Source: Gallionella sp.
GTDB lineage: Bacteria > Pseudomonadota > Gammaproteobacteria > Burkholderiales > Gallionellaceae
Direction of reading: 5' to 3'
Assembly (NCBI GenBank): GCA_030645535.1
Contig: JAUSNM010000004.1
Coordinates: 1-34,020, forward strand
DNA length: 34,020 nt
Positions 1 to 6,900 of the stretch are shown one piece after another (position 1 is the first letter of the stretch; each line of letters begins with the position of its first letter). The position numbers and the translations under genes are program-made. The notes under the pieces are model-generated. The model ran no database searches. It was given only the letters and a program-made list of their open reading frames with translations, and was not told where the DNA came from.

Positions 1-20
1 GGCTTGGCTTGGCTTGGCTT
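1..20. repeat. GGCTT pentanucleotide tandem repeat, 4 copies
   Basis: Four perfect copies of GGCTT stand at the very start of the window and may continue beyond it. They lie just downstream of the leftward promoter at 23-49, so they would fall in the first transcribed bases of whatever gene lies to the left. A perfect 5-bp repeat there could vary in copy number by slippage; that is inference. Confidence 0.8.
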
Positions 21-22
21 TC

Positions 23-49
23 ATTATATGTTCACTTTTCAAATGTCAA
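23..49 (-). promoter_or_regulatory. Sigma70-type promoter firing leftward out of the window
   Basis: On the minus strand a perfect TTGACA (44-49) is followed after 15 bp by a perfect TATAAT (23-28). Both hexamers are consensus; the 15-bp spacer is shorter than the usual 16-18. Transcription would start within the GGCTT repeats and run out of the window, so the driven gene is not visible. Confidence 0.6.
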
Positions 50-427
50 GTCTTTTCTGGTTTTTTTCTGGTAAGCGGGCTTGGTTCCGCAAACTTTCCT
101 TGTGCTGCTTCAAAGTGAACACGCAATGACGTAGCACGAAAAGCTGCACAGAAAATAAGCCGCTTCGTTGTGTTATTGAAACTTGCCAAATGCTCAGTGA
201 GGCAGGTCGCAGTATTGGATTGTTGAGGTGCAACGCAAAGTCGCCAATTTAATCTCATTTCAGTAATTGCCGCGCAGCTTATCATTAATGGTACATATTT
301 TGTCCATCGCAATTCGCGATGGAATTAACATATCTGTCTCCGACAGCTTGAGCTTCTACAACTGACCGATACGATGAGCGGGCAGTCAGATGTGTGCTTA
401 GCGAGTATTTTATTCAACAGGTATTGG
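50..427. other. Gene-free segment with a hairpin and a direct repeat
   Basis: No convincing gene is seen. Minus-strand open frames of 64 and 88 codons exist here but resemble no family I know. The stretch holds a perfect 8-bp inverted repeat with a 5-nt loop (303-310 and 316-323, arms TCCATCGC/GCGATGGA). The 14-mer CGATGGAATTAACA at 317-330 recurs exactly at 479-492, inside the 3' end of lipA, so part of the lipA terminus seems to have been copied here. Confidence 0.6.
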
Positions 428-486
428 TTAGCGAATAGTGATGTAGATTAGCAATTATCGATGTTAATTAGCGTTTATCGATGGAA
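428..486. repeat. Degenerate 20-bp tandem repeat at the lipA 3' end
   Basis: Three units of 19-20 bp begin TTAGCGAATAG (428), TTAGCAATTATC (448) and TTAGCGTTTATC (468). Each contains TTAGC and a GATG core. The third unit is coding: it supplies the stop codon and last residues (SIDKR) of LipA. The array continues the pattern in this window of tandem repeats abutting stop codons. Confidence 0.7.
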
Positions 487-1427
487 TTAACAGCAACGCC
501 TGCCAGATTTGCCTGTTCGTCTGCGTAATAGCTTGATCGGACCATAGGGCCGCAGGCCGCGTGATCGAACCCCATCGCGCGTGCTTCGCGCTCGAACATC
601 GCAAATGATTCGAGCGGGGCGTAGCGCAGCACCGGCAAATGCCCGTCAGACGGTTGCAGATACTGGCCTACCGTCAGCATGTTCACGCCGTGCGCGCGCA
701 GATCCCGCATCACTTCCAGTACTTCCTCGTCGGTCTCGCCAAGACCCAGCATCACGCCGGATTTGGTCGGAATGTCGGGGAAACGAATCTTGAAATCCTG
801 TAGCAGCTTCAGCGAGTGCGCATAATCGGCACCGGGGCGCGCCATTTTATACAGACGAGGCACGGTTTCCAGATTGTGGTTCAGCACGTCCGGCAAGCCG
901 GTCGCCAGCGCATCCAGCGCCTCGATGAGCCGGCCTCTGAAATCCGGAACCAGGATCTCAAGGCGCGTGGCAGGCGAGCTTGCGCGGATCGCAGTCAGGC
1001 AATCGGTAAAGTGCTGAGCGCCGCCGTCGCGTAAGTCATCGCGATCCACGCTGGTGATGACCACGTACTTGAGTTTGAGCAGACCGATGGACCGCGCAAG
1101 GTTGGCAGGTTCGTCGCTATCGGGGGGCAGCGGCTTGCCGTGTGCCACGTCGCAGAACGGGCAGCGCCGCGTGCATACGTCGCCCAGAATCATGAAGGTG
1201 GCCGTGCCTTTGCTGAAACACTCGCCGATGTTCGGGCAGGAAGCCTCTTCGCAGACCGTGACCAGATTGTGTTCGCGCAGCAGCTTTTTTACATCGTTGT
1301 AGCCGGTGCCGCTGCCGGTCTTGACGCGGATCCATTCCGGCTTGCGCAGGCGTTGCAGCAACGGCACGATCTTGATCGGATTGCGCGCCGTCTTGGCCGC
1401 GCCGGTTTGTTTTATAGTGGTATTCAT
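468..1427 (-). CDS. lipA: Lipoyl synthase
   Basis: Radical-SAM enzyme that inserts two sulfur atoms into protein-bound octanoyl groups, the last step of de novo lipoate synthesis, in the cytoplasm. The 319-residue protein shows the LipA-specific auxiliary-cluster motif C59-x4-C64-x5-C70, the radical-SAM motif C85-x3-C89-x2-C92 (CTRRCPFC), and the C-terminal RSSY motif whose serine ligates the auxiliary cluster. Length is normal for the family. I chose the ATG at 1427 because conserved sequence begins soon after it; an in-frame ATG at 1469 would add 14 atypical residues. It is the last gene of the dacC-dat-DUF493-lipB set, but is separated from lipB by a DUF4160/DUF2442 pair. Its last codons lie in a 20-bp tandem repeat. 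Confidence 0.97.
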   Translation of the reverse strand: MNTTIKQTGAAKTARNPIKIVPLLQRLRKPEWIRVKTGSGTGYNDVKKLLREHNLVTVCEEASCPNIGECFSKGTATFMILGDVCTRRCPFCDVAHGKPLPPDSDEPANLARSIGLLKLKYVVITSVDRDDLRDGGAQHFTDCLTAIRASSPATRLEILVPDFRGRLIEALDALATGLPDVLNHNLETVPRLYKMARPGADYAHSLKLLQDFKIRFPDIPTKSGVMLGLGETDEEVLEVMRDLRAHGVNMLTVGQYLQPSDGHLPVLRYAPLESFAMFEREARAMGFDHAACGPMVRSSYYADEQANLAGVAVNSIDKR

Positions 1428-1530
1428 AATATGTTTTCTTTCAGCCTGCCTGACAGGCACAGCGTGCATTCAGGCGAGAGCCTGGCTTGGTAATAATTTG
1501 TAACTATAGGTTTGGCGGGTGACGGTAGTG

Positions 1531-1812
1531 TTAAGCCGCCTTTTGCAGCGCGGCATCCGGTAACAGCCTGTTGTGGTACAAATCTGCGATGGGGAAGCAA
1601 AGGTCATAATCGCCCCACACCAATTCGCCGTATTCGATGCGATGCGCTGCAAAGCGCGCAGGTTCGAGGTAGGCGCGAATATCGGGATGGCGCGAAAGCG
1701 ACAGAAACGGCTTGAAGTCGACGGTCTGCACCGTGCCGTCGTCGAAAGACAAGCGCAGCGCGTAATCACCCGCTTGTTCGGCAGCTGTGATATTGATCGT
1801 TGCAGGTGTCAT
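1531..1812 (-). CDS. DUF2442 domain protein
   Basis: A 93-residue protein of the DUF2442 family (GDYALRLSFDDGTVQTVDF near the start, HRIEYGELVWG later). The family is small, often encoded next to DUF4160 genes, and has been suggested to act with them like a toxin-antitoxin pair; its biochemistry is not settled to my knowledge. The start ATG is preceded by GAGGAG and overlaps the stop of the upstream DUF4160 gene by 4 bp (ATGA), which implies translational coupling. The pair sits between lipB and lipA, an unusual place. No catalytic motif is evident. Confidence 0.8.
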   Translation of the reverse strand: MTPATINITAAEQAGDYALRLSFDDGTVQTVDFKPFLSLSRHPDIRAYLEPARFAAHRIEYGELVWGDYDLCFPIADLYHNRLLPDAALQKAA

Positions 1813-2114
1813 TTCAATCTCCTCGTAATATGTTCCGATTTTACAGGTTTGTGCAGCACGAAGAAATCAATCCACTTTGCCACGATGTCCATGGCTCGCG
1901 CAACAACCAGTTCTTCAAAATGTCGTCGCGCTGTATTCTCAAGCGGTGCACGGCCGGCAACCGTCGAATAACGAATCTCGGTGATTTCGCCATTCACTAC
2001 AATAATTTCAGCGCGTAATTCGCAGCCTTGATATTTTCCGTGTACATGCACTGGCTCATGCTCGTTGGAATAGAACATCACAATCAAACCGAAATATTCA
2101 AAGAGCTTAGGCAT
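1809..2114 (-). CDS. DUF4160 domain protein
   Basis: A 101-residue protein of the DUF4160 family, recognised by the start MPKLFEYFGLIVMFYSNEHE followed by PVHVHG. The conserved HxPxHxH-like cluster (EHEPVHVHG) is typical of the family and could bind metal. ATG at 2114 is preferred over the GTG one codon earlier; AGGAGAAG lies upstream. It overlaps the DUF2442 gene by 4 bp and lies 32 bp after lipB, on the same strand. The two genes look like a mobile cassette inserted into the lipoate operon. Function is unproven; a toxin-antitoxin-like role is inferred from the usual pairing only. Confidence 0.8.
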   Translation of the reverse strand: MPKLFEYFGLIVMFYSNEHEPVHVHGKYQGCELRAEIIVVNGEITEIRYSTVAGRAPLENTARRHFEELVVARAMDIVAKWIDFFVLHKPVKSEHITRRLK

Positions 2115-2146
2115 CACACTTCTCCTTTTAGCTTGATGGCTTGTCT

Positions 2147-2914
2147 TTATAATTTTGCATGTTGCTTCGACTCGAAGTGTTGCTGTAAACCATGGATCAG
2201 GTTTTGCGCCAGTTCAGCCTGGAGTTCGCTGATGCCGGCCGTGATGCCGAGTTCCACGCATTGCGTGACGCGCAGCCCGGCATAGCCGCAGGGGTTGATG
2301 TGGCTGAACGGAGCGAGGTTCATATCCACGTTGAGCGCCAGGCCGTGATAGCAGCAGCCGTGTTTGATTTTCAGGCCCAGGGATGCGATTTTTGCGTCGT
2401 TGACATATACGCCGGGCGCGTCCACGCGTCCGAAAGCTGCCACACCGTATTCTCCGAGCAAGTCCACCACGGCCTGTTCCATCAGGGTGACCAGTTCGCG
2501 CACGTTTATCTTCCAGCGGCGCAGGTCGAGCAGCAGGTAAGCGACGATCTGGCCGGGGCCGTGGTAGGTAATCTGTCCGCCGCGATCAATTTTCACAACC
2601 GGGATGTCGGTCGGGTTGAGCAGATGTTCGGGCAAACCCGCCAGGCCTTGCGTGTAAGTGGGCGGGTGCTGCACCAGCCATATTTCATCGCGCGTCTCGG
2701 GCGTACGATCAGTGGTGAATTTCTTCATCGCCTCCCAGGTCGGTTGATAGTCAACCAGGCCCAAGGTGTGTATAACAGGATTCAGGATTCGGGATTCAGG
2801 ACTCAGGATCTCTGATTGAGGATTCTGGATTCTGGATTCAGTATTCAGGGGCTGCGCGGCTTGGATATTCACGCCTGAATCCTGCATCCTGCATCCTGAT
2901 TCCTGCTTTTTCAT
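2147..2914 (-). CDS. lipB: Octanoyl-ACP:protein octanoyltransferase with repeat-encoded N-terminal extension
   Basis: Transfers octanoate from acyl carrier protein to lipoyl domains, the step before LipA. Family signatures are RGGQITYHGPGQIV (residues 111-124), K175 in AKIASLGLKI, and catalytic C209 in INPCGYAG. From the ATG at 2914 the protein is 255 residues, about 45 more than usual: homologous sequence starts only at residue 47 (VIHTLGLVDYQPTW). The extra segment is translated from 7-bp tandem repeats at 2774-2908 and reads as heptapeptide units ESRIQNP, QSEILSP, ESRILNP. The ATG at 2914 overlaps the DUF493 stop (ATGA), supporting it as the start. Alternatives are ATG at 2887, or TTG near residue 51, which would skip the repeat. 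The catalytic core is intact. Confidence 0.93.
   Translation of the reverse strand: MKKQESGCRMQDSGVNIQAAQPLNTESRIQNPQSEILSPESRILNPVIHTLGLVDYQPTWEAMKKFTTDRTPETRDEIWLVQHPPTYTQGLAGLPEHLLNPTDIPVVKIDRGGQITYHGPGQIVAYLLLDLRRWKINVRELVTLMEQAVVDLLGEYGVAAFGRVDAPGVYVNDAKIASLGLKIKHGCCYHGLALNVDMNLAPFSHINPCGYAGLRVTQCVELGITAGISELQAELAQNLIHGLQQHFESKQHAKL
2774..2908. repeat. Heptanucleotide arrays in inverted arms within the lipB 5' coding region
   Basis: On the plus strand eleven exact-period 7-bp units (TTCAGGA family) run 2774-2850, then 23 bp of unrelated sequence, then five units of the opposite orientation (CCTGCAT/CCTGAAT family) at 2874-2908. The arms are partly complementary, so the lipB message could fold into a long imperfect hairpin near its start. 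The same CCTGAAT unit recurs at 28941-28968. Because 7 is not a multiple of 3, the array encodes a heptapeptide repeat after every three units. Confidence 0.9.
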
Positions 2915-3204
2915 AGCACCATCTTTACCAGCGGGTGATCGCATAACTCCTGATAAACCGCATCGAGTTGTTTGCGCGAGGTGGCGCGTATCGTGCAGGT
3001 CAGGCTGATGTATTTCGCGGTTTTGCTGGCGCGCATCTCCATGCTGGCGGCGACAAAATCCGGGTCGTGTCGGGTGACGACTTCCAGCACGCATTGCGCA
3101 AAGTCGGGGTGCTGGGATCCGAAAATCTTGAGCGGAAAGTCGGAAGGGTATTCGACCAGGCTCTCAGACTCGGGAATCACGGGCATTTCAGGTGTTTTTT
3201 TCAT
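2911..3204 (-). CDS. DUF493 (YbeD-like) protein
   Basis: A 97-residue member of the DUF493/YbeD family, small ACT-like alpha-beta proteins that in many proteobacteria sit directly before lipB. Recognisable parts are YPSDFPLKIFG and the C-terminal region ending LYDHPLVKMVL-like (here LCDHPLVKMVL). The family has been linked to lipoate metabolism mostly by its genomic position; a biochemical role is not established. It overlaps both neighbours by 4 bp (ATGA): the aminotransferase upstream and lipB downstream, so the four proteins are probably translated as a coupled set. Confidence 0.92.
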   Translation of the reverse strand: MKKTPEMPVIPESESLVEYPSDFPLKIFGSQHPDFAQCVLEVVTRHDPDFVAASMEMRASKTAKYISLTCTIRATSRKQLDAVYQELCDHPLVKMVL

Positions 3205-4073
3205 TTGGCACGCATCACGTCACGTTTAAATTCTTGATATAACTGATAAATTTTATTGTACATCGGCCCGGGCTTCGCTGCTCCAACCGGTTTCCCGTCG
3301 AGATGGGTAATGGCCATCACTTCACGGGTGCTGGAGGTGAGCAGCAGTTCGTCGGCAGCGAAGACTTCAGCGGCGGTAATTTTTCGCACCTGATGCACAA
3401 TGCCATGAGCTTCGGCGATTTCCAGTATCACGTCGTAGGTGATGCCGGGCAGCATCAGGTTGTCTTTCATTGGTGCTAACAGCGTGCCGTTTTTGACGAC
3501 AAATATGTTGCTTGCCGCACCCTCGGTCAGGAAAGCATTCTCGCAGGCTACTGCGGGGCGGATCAGAACGGTCTCAGCGCAGCCTGCATCCACTGCCATT
3601 TGGCGCAGCAGCACGTTGGGCAGCAGCGATATGGCTTTGATGTCGCAGCGCAGCCAGCGGTTATCCTCTGCCGTGACTGCACACACACCGCTGGCGAGCA
3701 ACTCAGGCGCAGGCGTGAGCAATGGATTGCTCATCACAAATACGGTGGGCGGCACTTTCGGGGCAGGGAAGGCGTGGTCGCGTTTAGCAGCGCCACGGGT
3801 GATGTGCAGGTACAGGTATTGGTCTTCAGGCGCGTTGCGCGCGATCAGCTCAACAATGATCGCCGTCCATTCGGAAACGCTGTGCGGATTGGCCAGGCGT
3901 ATGCCATCCAGGCTGTGTTGCAGGCGCTGCAGGTGTTCTTCAAGGCGGAAAGCACGACGCGAATAAACCGGGATGACTTCATACACCCCGTCACCGAAGA
4001 TGAAGCCGCGATCCAGCACGGAAATCGTAGCTTGCTCTATCGGCAGGTATTGCCCGTTCAGGTAGATCGTCAT
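3201..4073 (-). CDS. dat: D-amino-acid aminotransferase (PLP fold class IV)
   Basis: PLP-dependent transaminase of fold type IV, probably interconverting D-alanine/D-glutamate with their keto acids, which suits its place after a peptidoglycan carboxypeptidase. The start shows LDRGFIFGDGVYEV (residues 20-33), typical of class IV. K146 in CDIKAISLLPNVL matches the PLP-binding lysine of Bacillus D-amino-acid transaminase. 290 residues, normal length. ATG at 4073 is chosen over 4088 because AGGAG lies 6-7 bp upstream of it and family homology begins there. It lies 24 bp after dacC and overlaps DUF493 by 4 bp. Branched-chain or aminodeoxychorismate-lyase activity is a less likely alternative. Confidence 0.88.
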   Translation of the reverse strand: MTIYLNGQYLPIEQATISVLDRGFIFGDGVYEVIPVYSRRAFRLEEHLQRLQHSLDGIRLANPHSVSEWTAIIVELIARNAPEDQYLYLHITRGAAKRDHAFPAPKVPPTVFVMSNPLLTPAPELLASGVCAVTAEDNRWLRCDIKAISLLPNVLLRQMAVDAGCAETVLIRPAVACENAFLTEGAASNIFVVKNGTLLAPMKDNLMLPGITYDVILEIAEAHGIVHQVRKITAAEVFAADELLLTSSTREVMAITHLDGKPVGAAKPGPMYNKIYQLYQEFKRDVMRAK

Positions 4074-4097
4074 AAGGTTCTCCTGCATGCGCCCATT

Positions 4098-5249
4098 TTA
4101 CAAAGGGCTGTATTTCTGTACCAGCAATCGTATGCTATCCCAGCCGCGCGAAAACACGTTTGCCAGGGTCACGCTATCCAGCGCGACCAGGGGGAATTCT
4201 GCGTAGGGTTTTCCCGCCAGAGAGAGTTTGAGCACACCTAATTGCTGGCCTGACGTAATCGGTGACAGGATGGGCTGATGCGTTTCGATGGTAGCCTTGA
4301 GCTGTGCAAACTGCCCCTTGGGTATGGTCAGGAACACGTCTTGCCGGAAGCCCAGGTCGAGGTGGCTTTCCGTGCCTTTCCAGACACGTATCCGGGTGAC
4401 GGGTTGGCTGTTTTGGTAGAGGCGCACCGCATCGAAGTTCTGGAAACCATAGTTGAGCAGCTTCTGGCTGTCGGCGGCGCGCTGGGTGTCGGAATCCGCC
4501 CCCAGTATCACTGAAATCAGGCGGCGTTTGTCGCGTTTTGCGGAACCCACCAAGCAGAATCCGGCGGTTTCAGTGTGTCCGGTCTTCAGTCCATCGGCGT
4601 AGGGATCCAGCCATAGCAGGCGGTTGCGATTGGCTTGCGTGACATTGTTGAAAGTGTAATCGCGCAGGCCAAACAGCGGATAGTGTTCGGGATAGTCGCG
4701 CACCAGCGCTGCCGCCAGAATTGCCATGTCGTAGGCGCTGCTGTAATGCTGCGCACCCGGCATGCCGACCGGATTGGTGAAGTGCGTGTTGTTCATGCCC
4801 AAACGCTGCGCTTCCGTGTTCATCTTCTCAACAAAGGCAGCCTCGGAGCCTGAGATGCTGGCGGCGAGGGTGTTCGCCGCATCGTTGCCGGATTGCACAA
4901 TCAGGCCATGCAACAGTTCATCAACCGTCACCGTCTGTCCGGGTTTTAGCAGCATGCGCGATTCGCCGCTGGTATTTCTTGGCGCATCAAGCGGCACGAT
5001 GAGGCTTTGATCCAGCTTGAGCGTGCCCTGTTTGATGGCGGAGAACGTCAGGTAGGCCGTCATCATTTTGGTTAATGACGCAGGTTCCAGGCGTGCATTG
5101 GCATTTTGACCCAGCAAAACCTGATTGCTGGAAAAATCGTACAGCAAATAGGCGCGCGCGCTGAGAGCAGGCGGCTCCGGCAGTTGTACGGGCAGAGCGT
5201 AGCTCGCTGCGGATAGCAGCAAACTCAAAAGGGACAGGATAGCTTTCAT
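4098..5249 (-). CDS. dacC: D-alanyl-D-alanine carboxypeptidase (PBP5/6 type)
   Basis: Penicillin-binding serine peptidase that trims the terminal D-Ala from peptidoglycan stem peptides in the periplasm. An N-terminal signal peptide (about residues 1-18) precedes the S11 peptidase domain with the three active-site motifs S58-L-T-K61, S120-G-N122 and K222-T-G224. The C-terminal PBP5_C beta domain ends in an amphipathic helix (NVFSRGWDSIRLLVQKYSPL) that anchors PBP5 homologues to the inner membrane. 383 residues, normal. It is the first gene of the operon leading to lipA; a candidate -10 hexamer lies 26 bp upstream. Pairing with a D-amino-acid transaminase is common in betaproteobacteria. The choice of dacC over dacA as symbol is not certain. 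Confidence 0.95.
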   Translation of the reverse strand: MKAILSLLSLLLSAASYALPVQLPEPPALSARAYLLYDFSSNQVLLGQNANARLEPASLTKMMTAYLTFSAIKQGTLKLDQSLIVPLDAPRNTSGESRMLLKPGQTVTVDELLHGLIVQSGNDAANTLAASISGSEAAFVEKMNTEAQRLGMNNTHFTNPVGMPGAQHYSSAYDMAILAAALVRDYPEHYPLFGLRDYTFNNVTQANRNRLLWLDPYADGLKTGHTETAGFCLVGSAKRDKRRLISVILGADSDTQRAADSQKLLNYGFQNFDAVRLYQNSQPVTRIRVWKGTESHLDLGFRQDVFLTIPKGQFAQLKATIETHQPILSPITSGQQLGVLKLSLAGKPYAEFPLVALDSVTLANVFSRGWDSIRLLVQKYSPL

Positions 5250-5275
5250 GATTGCGTGAGTTGTAACGATGGCAG

Positions 5276-5281
5276 ATTATA
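5276..5281 (-). promoter_or_regulatory. Candidate -10 element upstream of dacC
   Basis: A perfect TATAAT on the minus strand, 26 bp before the dacC start, in the 142-bp gap after the HDOD gene. No good -35 hexamer is found at 16-18 bp, so support is limited to the -10 and the position. Confidence 0.3.
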
Positions 5282-5391
5282 GTCTTTGCGAGACTGTTGG
5301 CGATAGTCGTAACGTCGCAAGGGGCATGCCAAAGATAACCTGCCATGCATCATTTTGGCCGGCAGGCTGTTGCCTGAATAATAATTCCGAA

Positions 5392-6267
5392 TCAGAAAAT
5401 GTCGGCTATCTGCGCGGCTTGTATGGCAAGTTCATTGAGACTGTCGCGCAATTCATCCGCTTTGCCAGGGTCTATGCCCAATTCCAGCCATTCCTGATCG
5501 GCTATCTCCGTGCCGCAGTATTCGTTGATGCCAAAATTGGGTAATAATTTTTCAGCCAGATTAACCAGACGCACCAGAGGATTGTCGGCGGCGACCTGAT
5601 CAACATAGGGCTCGTGATGGTAGCCCAATACGGTGATGATTTCTTCAGGCAGGTTCCATTGCCGTGCCAGTTGTGCGCCAATATAACAGTGCGAAGCGCC
5701 CAGGATTTGCAGTTCGATTTCCATGACCGGACGCTTGGGTTGCAGGCGCAATTGGTGATGTAACTCGTTGCTTGCCGCGTTGTCCAGATAATGAATCGCC
5801 ATATAGCCGATGTCATGCAGCAATCCTGCCAGATAGATATGATCATGCTGGGGGCGGCGCTGTCTGGGCATGGACAGTGAAAGCGTGTGCATGGCGATGG
5901 CGATGGTCAGGCTGTGCAACCACAGATCCTGCGGAGCAAAATTCTGCGAGCCGGGAAGTTGGGGGAAATTCGATATCACCGCAATGCCGAGAGACACGGT
6001 CTTGACCCGATCCAGGCCCAGCAGCATTGCCGCATCAGCTACGCTGCAGACTTTGCGTGTCACGCCCAGCGCAGGCGAGTTAGAAAGGCTGATCAGCTTG
6101 GCAGAGATTTGCGGGTCTTGTTCGATCAGCGTCAGCAACTGAGCTTCACCTTCGGCCGTGTCCAGTTTCAGCGCCATCAGTTTCAGGGCGATGGCCGGCA
6201 TGGCCGGCAGTGAATCGATGTTGGCAAGTGCTTGCGTGAGCAAATGGCGAGCGTGTTCGGTAATCAT
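5392..6267 (-). CDS. HDOD domain protein
   Basis: A 291-residue stand-alone HDOD domain. The early part reads IDSLPAMPAIALKLMAL, typical for HDOD, followed by helices with DRVKTVSLGIAVISNF and the segment HIYLAGLLHDIGYMAIHYL, which keeps an HD-like pair (LLHDIG). HDOD proteins are non-enzymatic or poorly characterised signalling proteins, often tied to c-di-GMP, chemotaxis or stress regulation. I chose ATG 6267 over the TTG at 6288. It follows regA by 87 bp on the same strand and may share the regBA transcript. No receiver or GGDEF domain is attached. Confidence 0.88.
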   Translation of the reverse strand: MITEHARHLLTQALANIDSLPAMPAIALKLMALKLDTAEGEAQLLTLIEQDPQISAKLISLSNSPALGVTRKVCSVADAAMLLGLDRVKTVSLGIAVISNFPQLPGSQNFAPQDLWLHSLTIAIAMHTLSLSMPRQRRPQHDHIYLAGLLHDIGYMAIHYLDNAASNELHHQLRLQPKRPVMEIELQILGASHCYIGAQLARQWNLPEEIITVLGYHHEPYVDQVAADNPLVRLVNLAEKLLPNFGINEYCGTEIADQEWLELGIDPGKADELRDSLNELAIQAAQIADIF

Positions 6268-6354
6268 GGTGTGTCTCTTCAGGTGCAATGGTGAAGCTGC
6301 GAATCTGTAATATACGAGAGATTCGACTATTCTGCGAGTGGATTAGGCTTTTTC

Positions 6355-6900
6355 TTACTTGCCGGGAGGCGGCTTGTTCAGTTTGCGTTGCAGGGTGCGG
6401 CGGTGCATGTTGAGTGCACGGGCGGTGGCTGAGATATTGTTGCCATGCTCATGCAGCACACGTTGAATGTGTTCCCATTCCAGACTCTCGATATTGGTCG
6501 CCGGCACGTTGAAATCAACGTTGCCATCTGCCTGATGATTGAAGGCCGCGACGATTTCATCGGCGTTGGCAGGCTTGGATAAGTATTGGGTTGCACCGAG
6601 TTTGATGGCTTCAACGGCCGTGTTAATGCTGGCATAGCCGGTTAATACGACGATCCGCGTGTTCGGGTCGAGTTCGTGCAATGCCTTGACCAGAACCAAT
6701 CCCGGTGCGCCACCCATTTTCATATCCACCACAGCATATTCTGGCGGGTTAGCGATAGCCAGTGGAATGGCTTCTTCCACACTGTGTGCGACACTCACGC
6801 AAAAACCGCGTTTTACCAGCGCGGCTCTCAGCACGCGGCAGAAAGTGGCGTCGTCATCTACCAGCAGCAGTGAAGCGGATTCTTCGCAGGCCGTGTTCAT
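6355..6900 (-). CDS. regA: Redox response regulator, RegA/PrrA/ActR family
   Basis: A 181-residue response regulator with a receiver domain (about 8-125) and a short Fis-type helix-turn-helix, the RegA/PrrA/ActR architecture. Acidic pocket D15-D17, phosphoacceptor D59 (VVDMKMGG), T87 and K109 are present. The output segment NNISATARALNMHRRTLQRK closely resembles the RegA DNA-recognition helix. It lacks the AAA+ domain of NtrC relatives. The start ATG overlaps the stop of the kinase gene by 4 bp, so the pair is co-translated. In Rhodobacter and relatives RegA/PrrA controls respiratory oxidases, carbon and nitrogen fixation in response to redox state; here that role is inferred. Confidence 0.93.
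   Translation of the reverse strand: MNTACEESASLLLVDDDATFCRVLRAALVKRGFCVSVAHSVEEAIPLAIANPPEYAVVDMKMGGAPGLVLVKALHELDPNTRIVVLTGYASINTAVEAIKLGATQYLSKPANADEIVAAFNHQADGNVDFNVPATNIESLEWEHIQRVLHEHGNNISATARALNMHRRTLQRKLNKPPPGK

Noticed and set aside
46-312. Small open frames (64 and 88 codons) at the start of the window
   Set aside because: They overlap in two frames, resemble no family, have no good ribosome-binding site, and the promoter at 23-49 starts downstream of them.
2774-2908. CRISPR array
   Set aside because: The units are 7 bp, degenerate and directly tandem, without spacers; no cas gene is present. The same holds for the other arrays.
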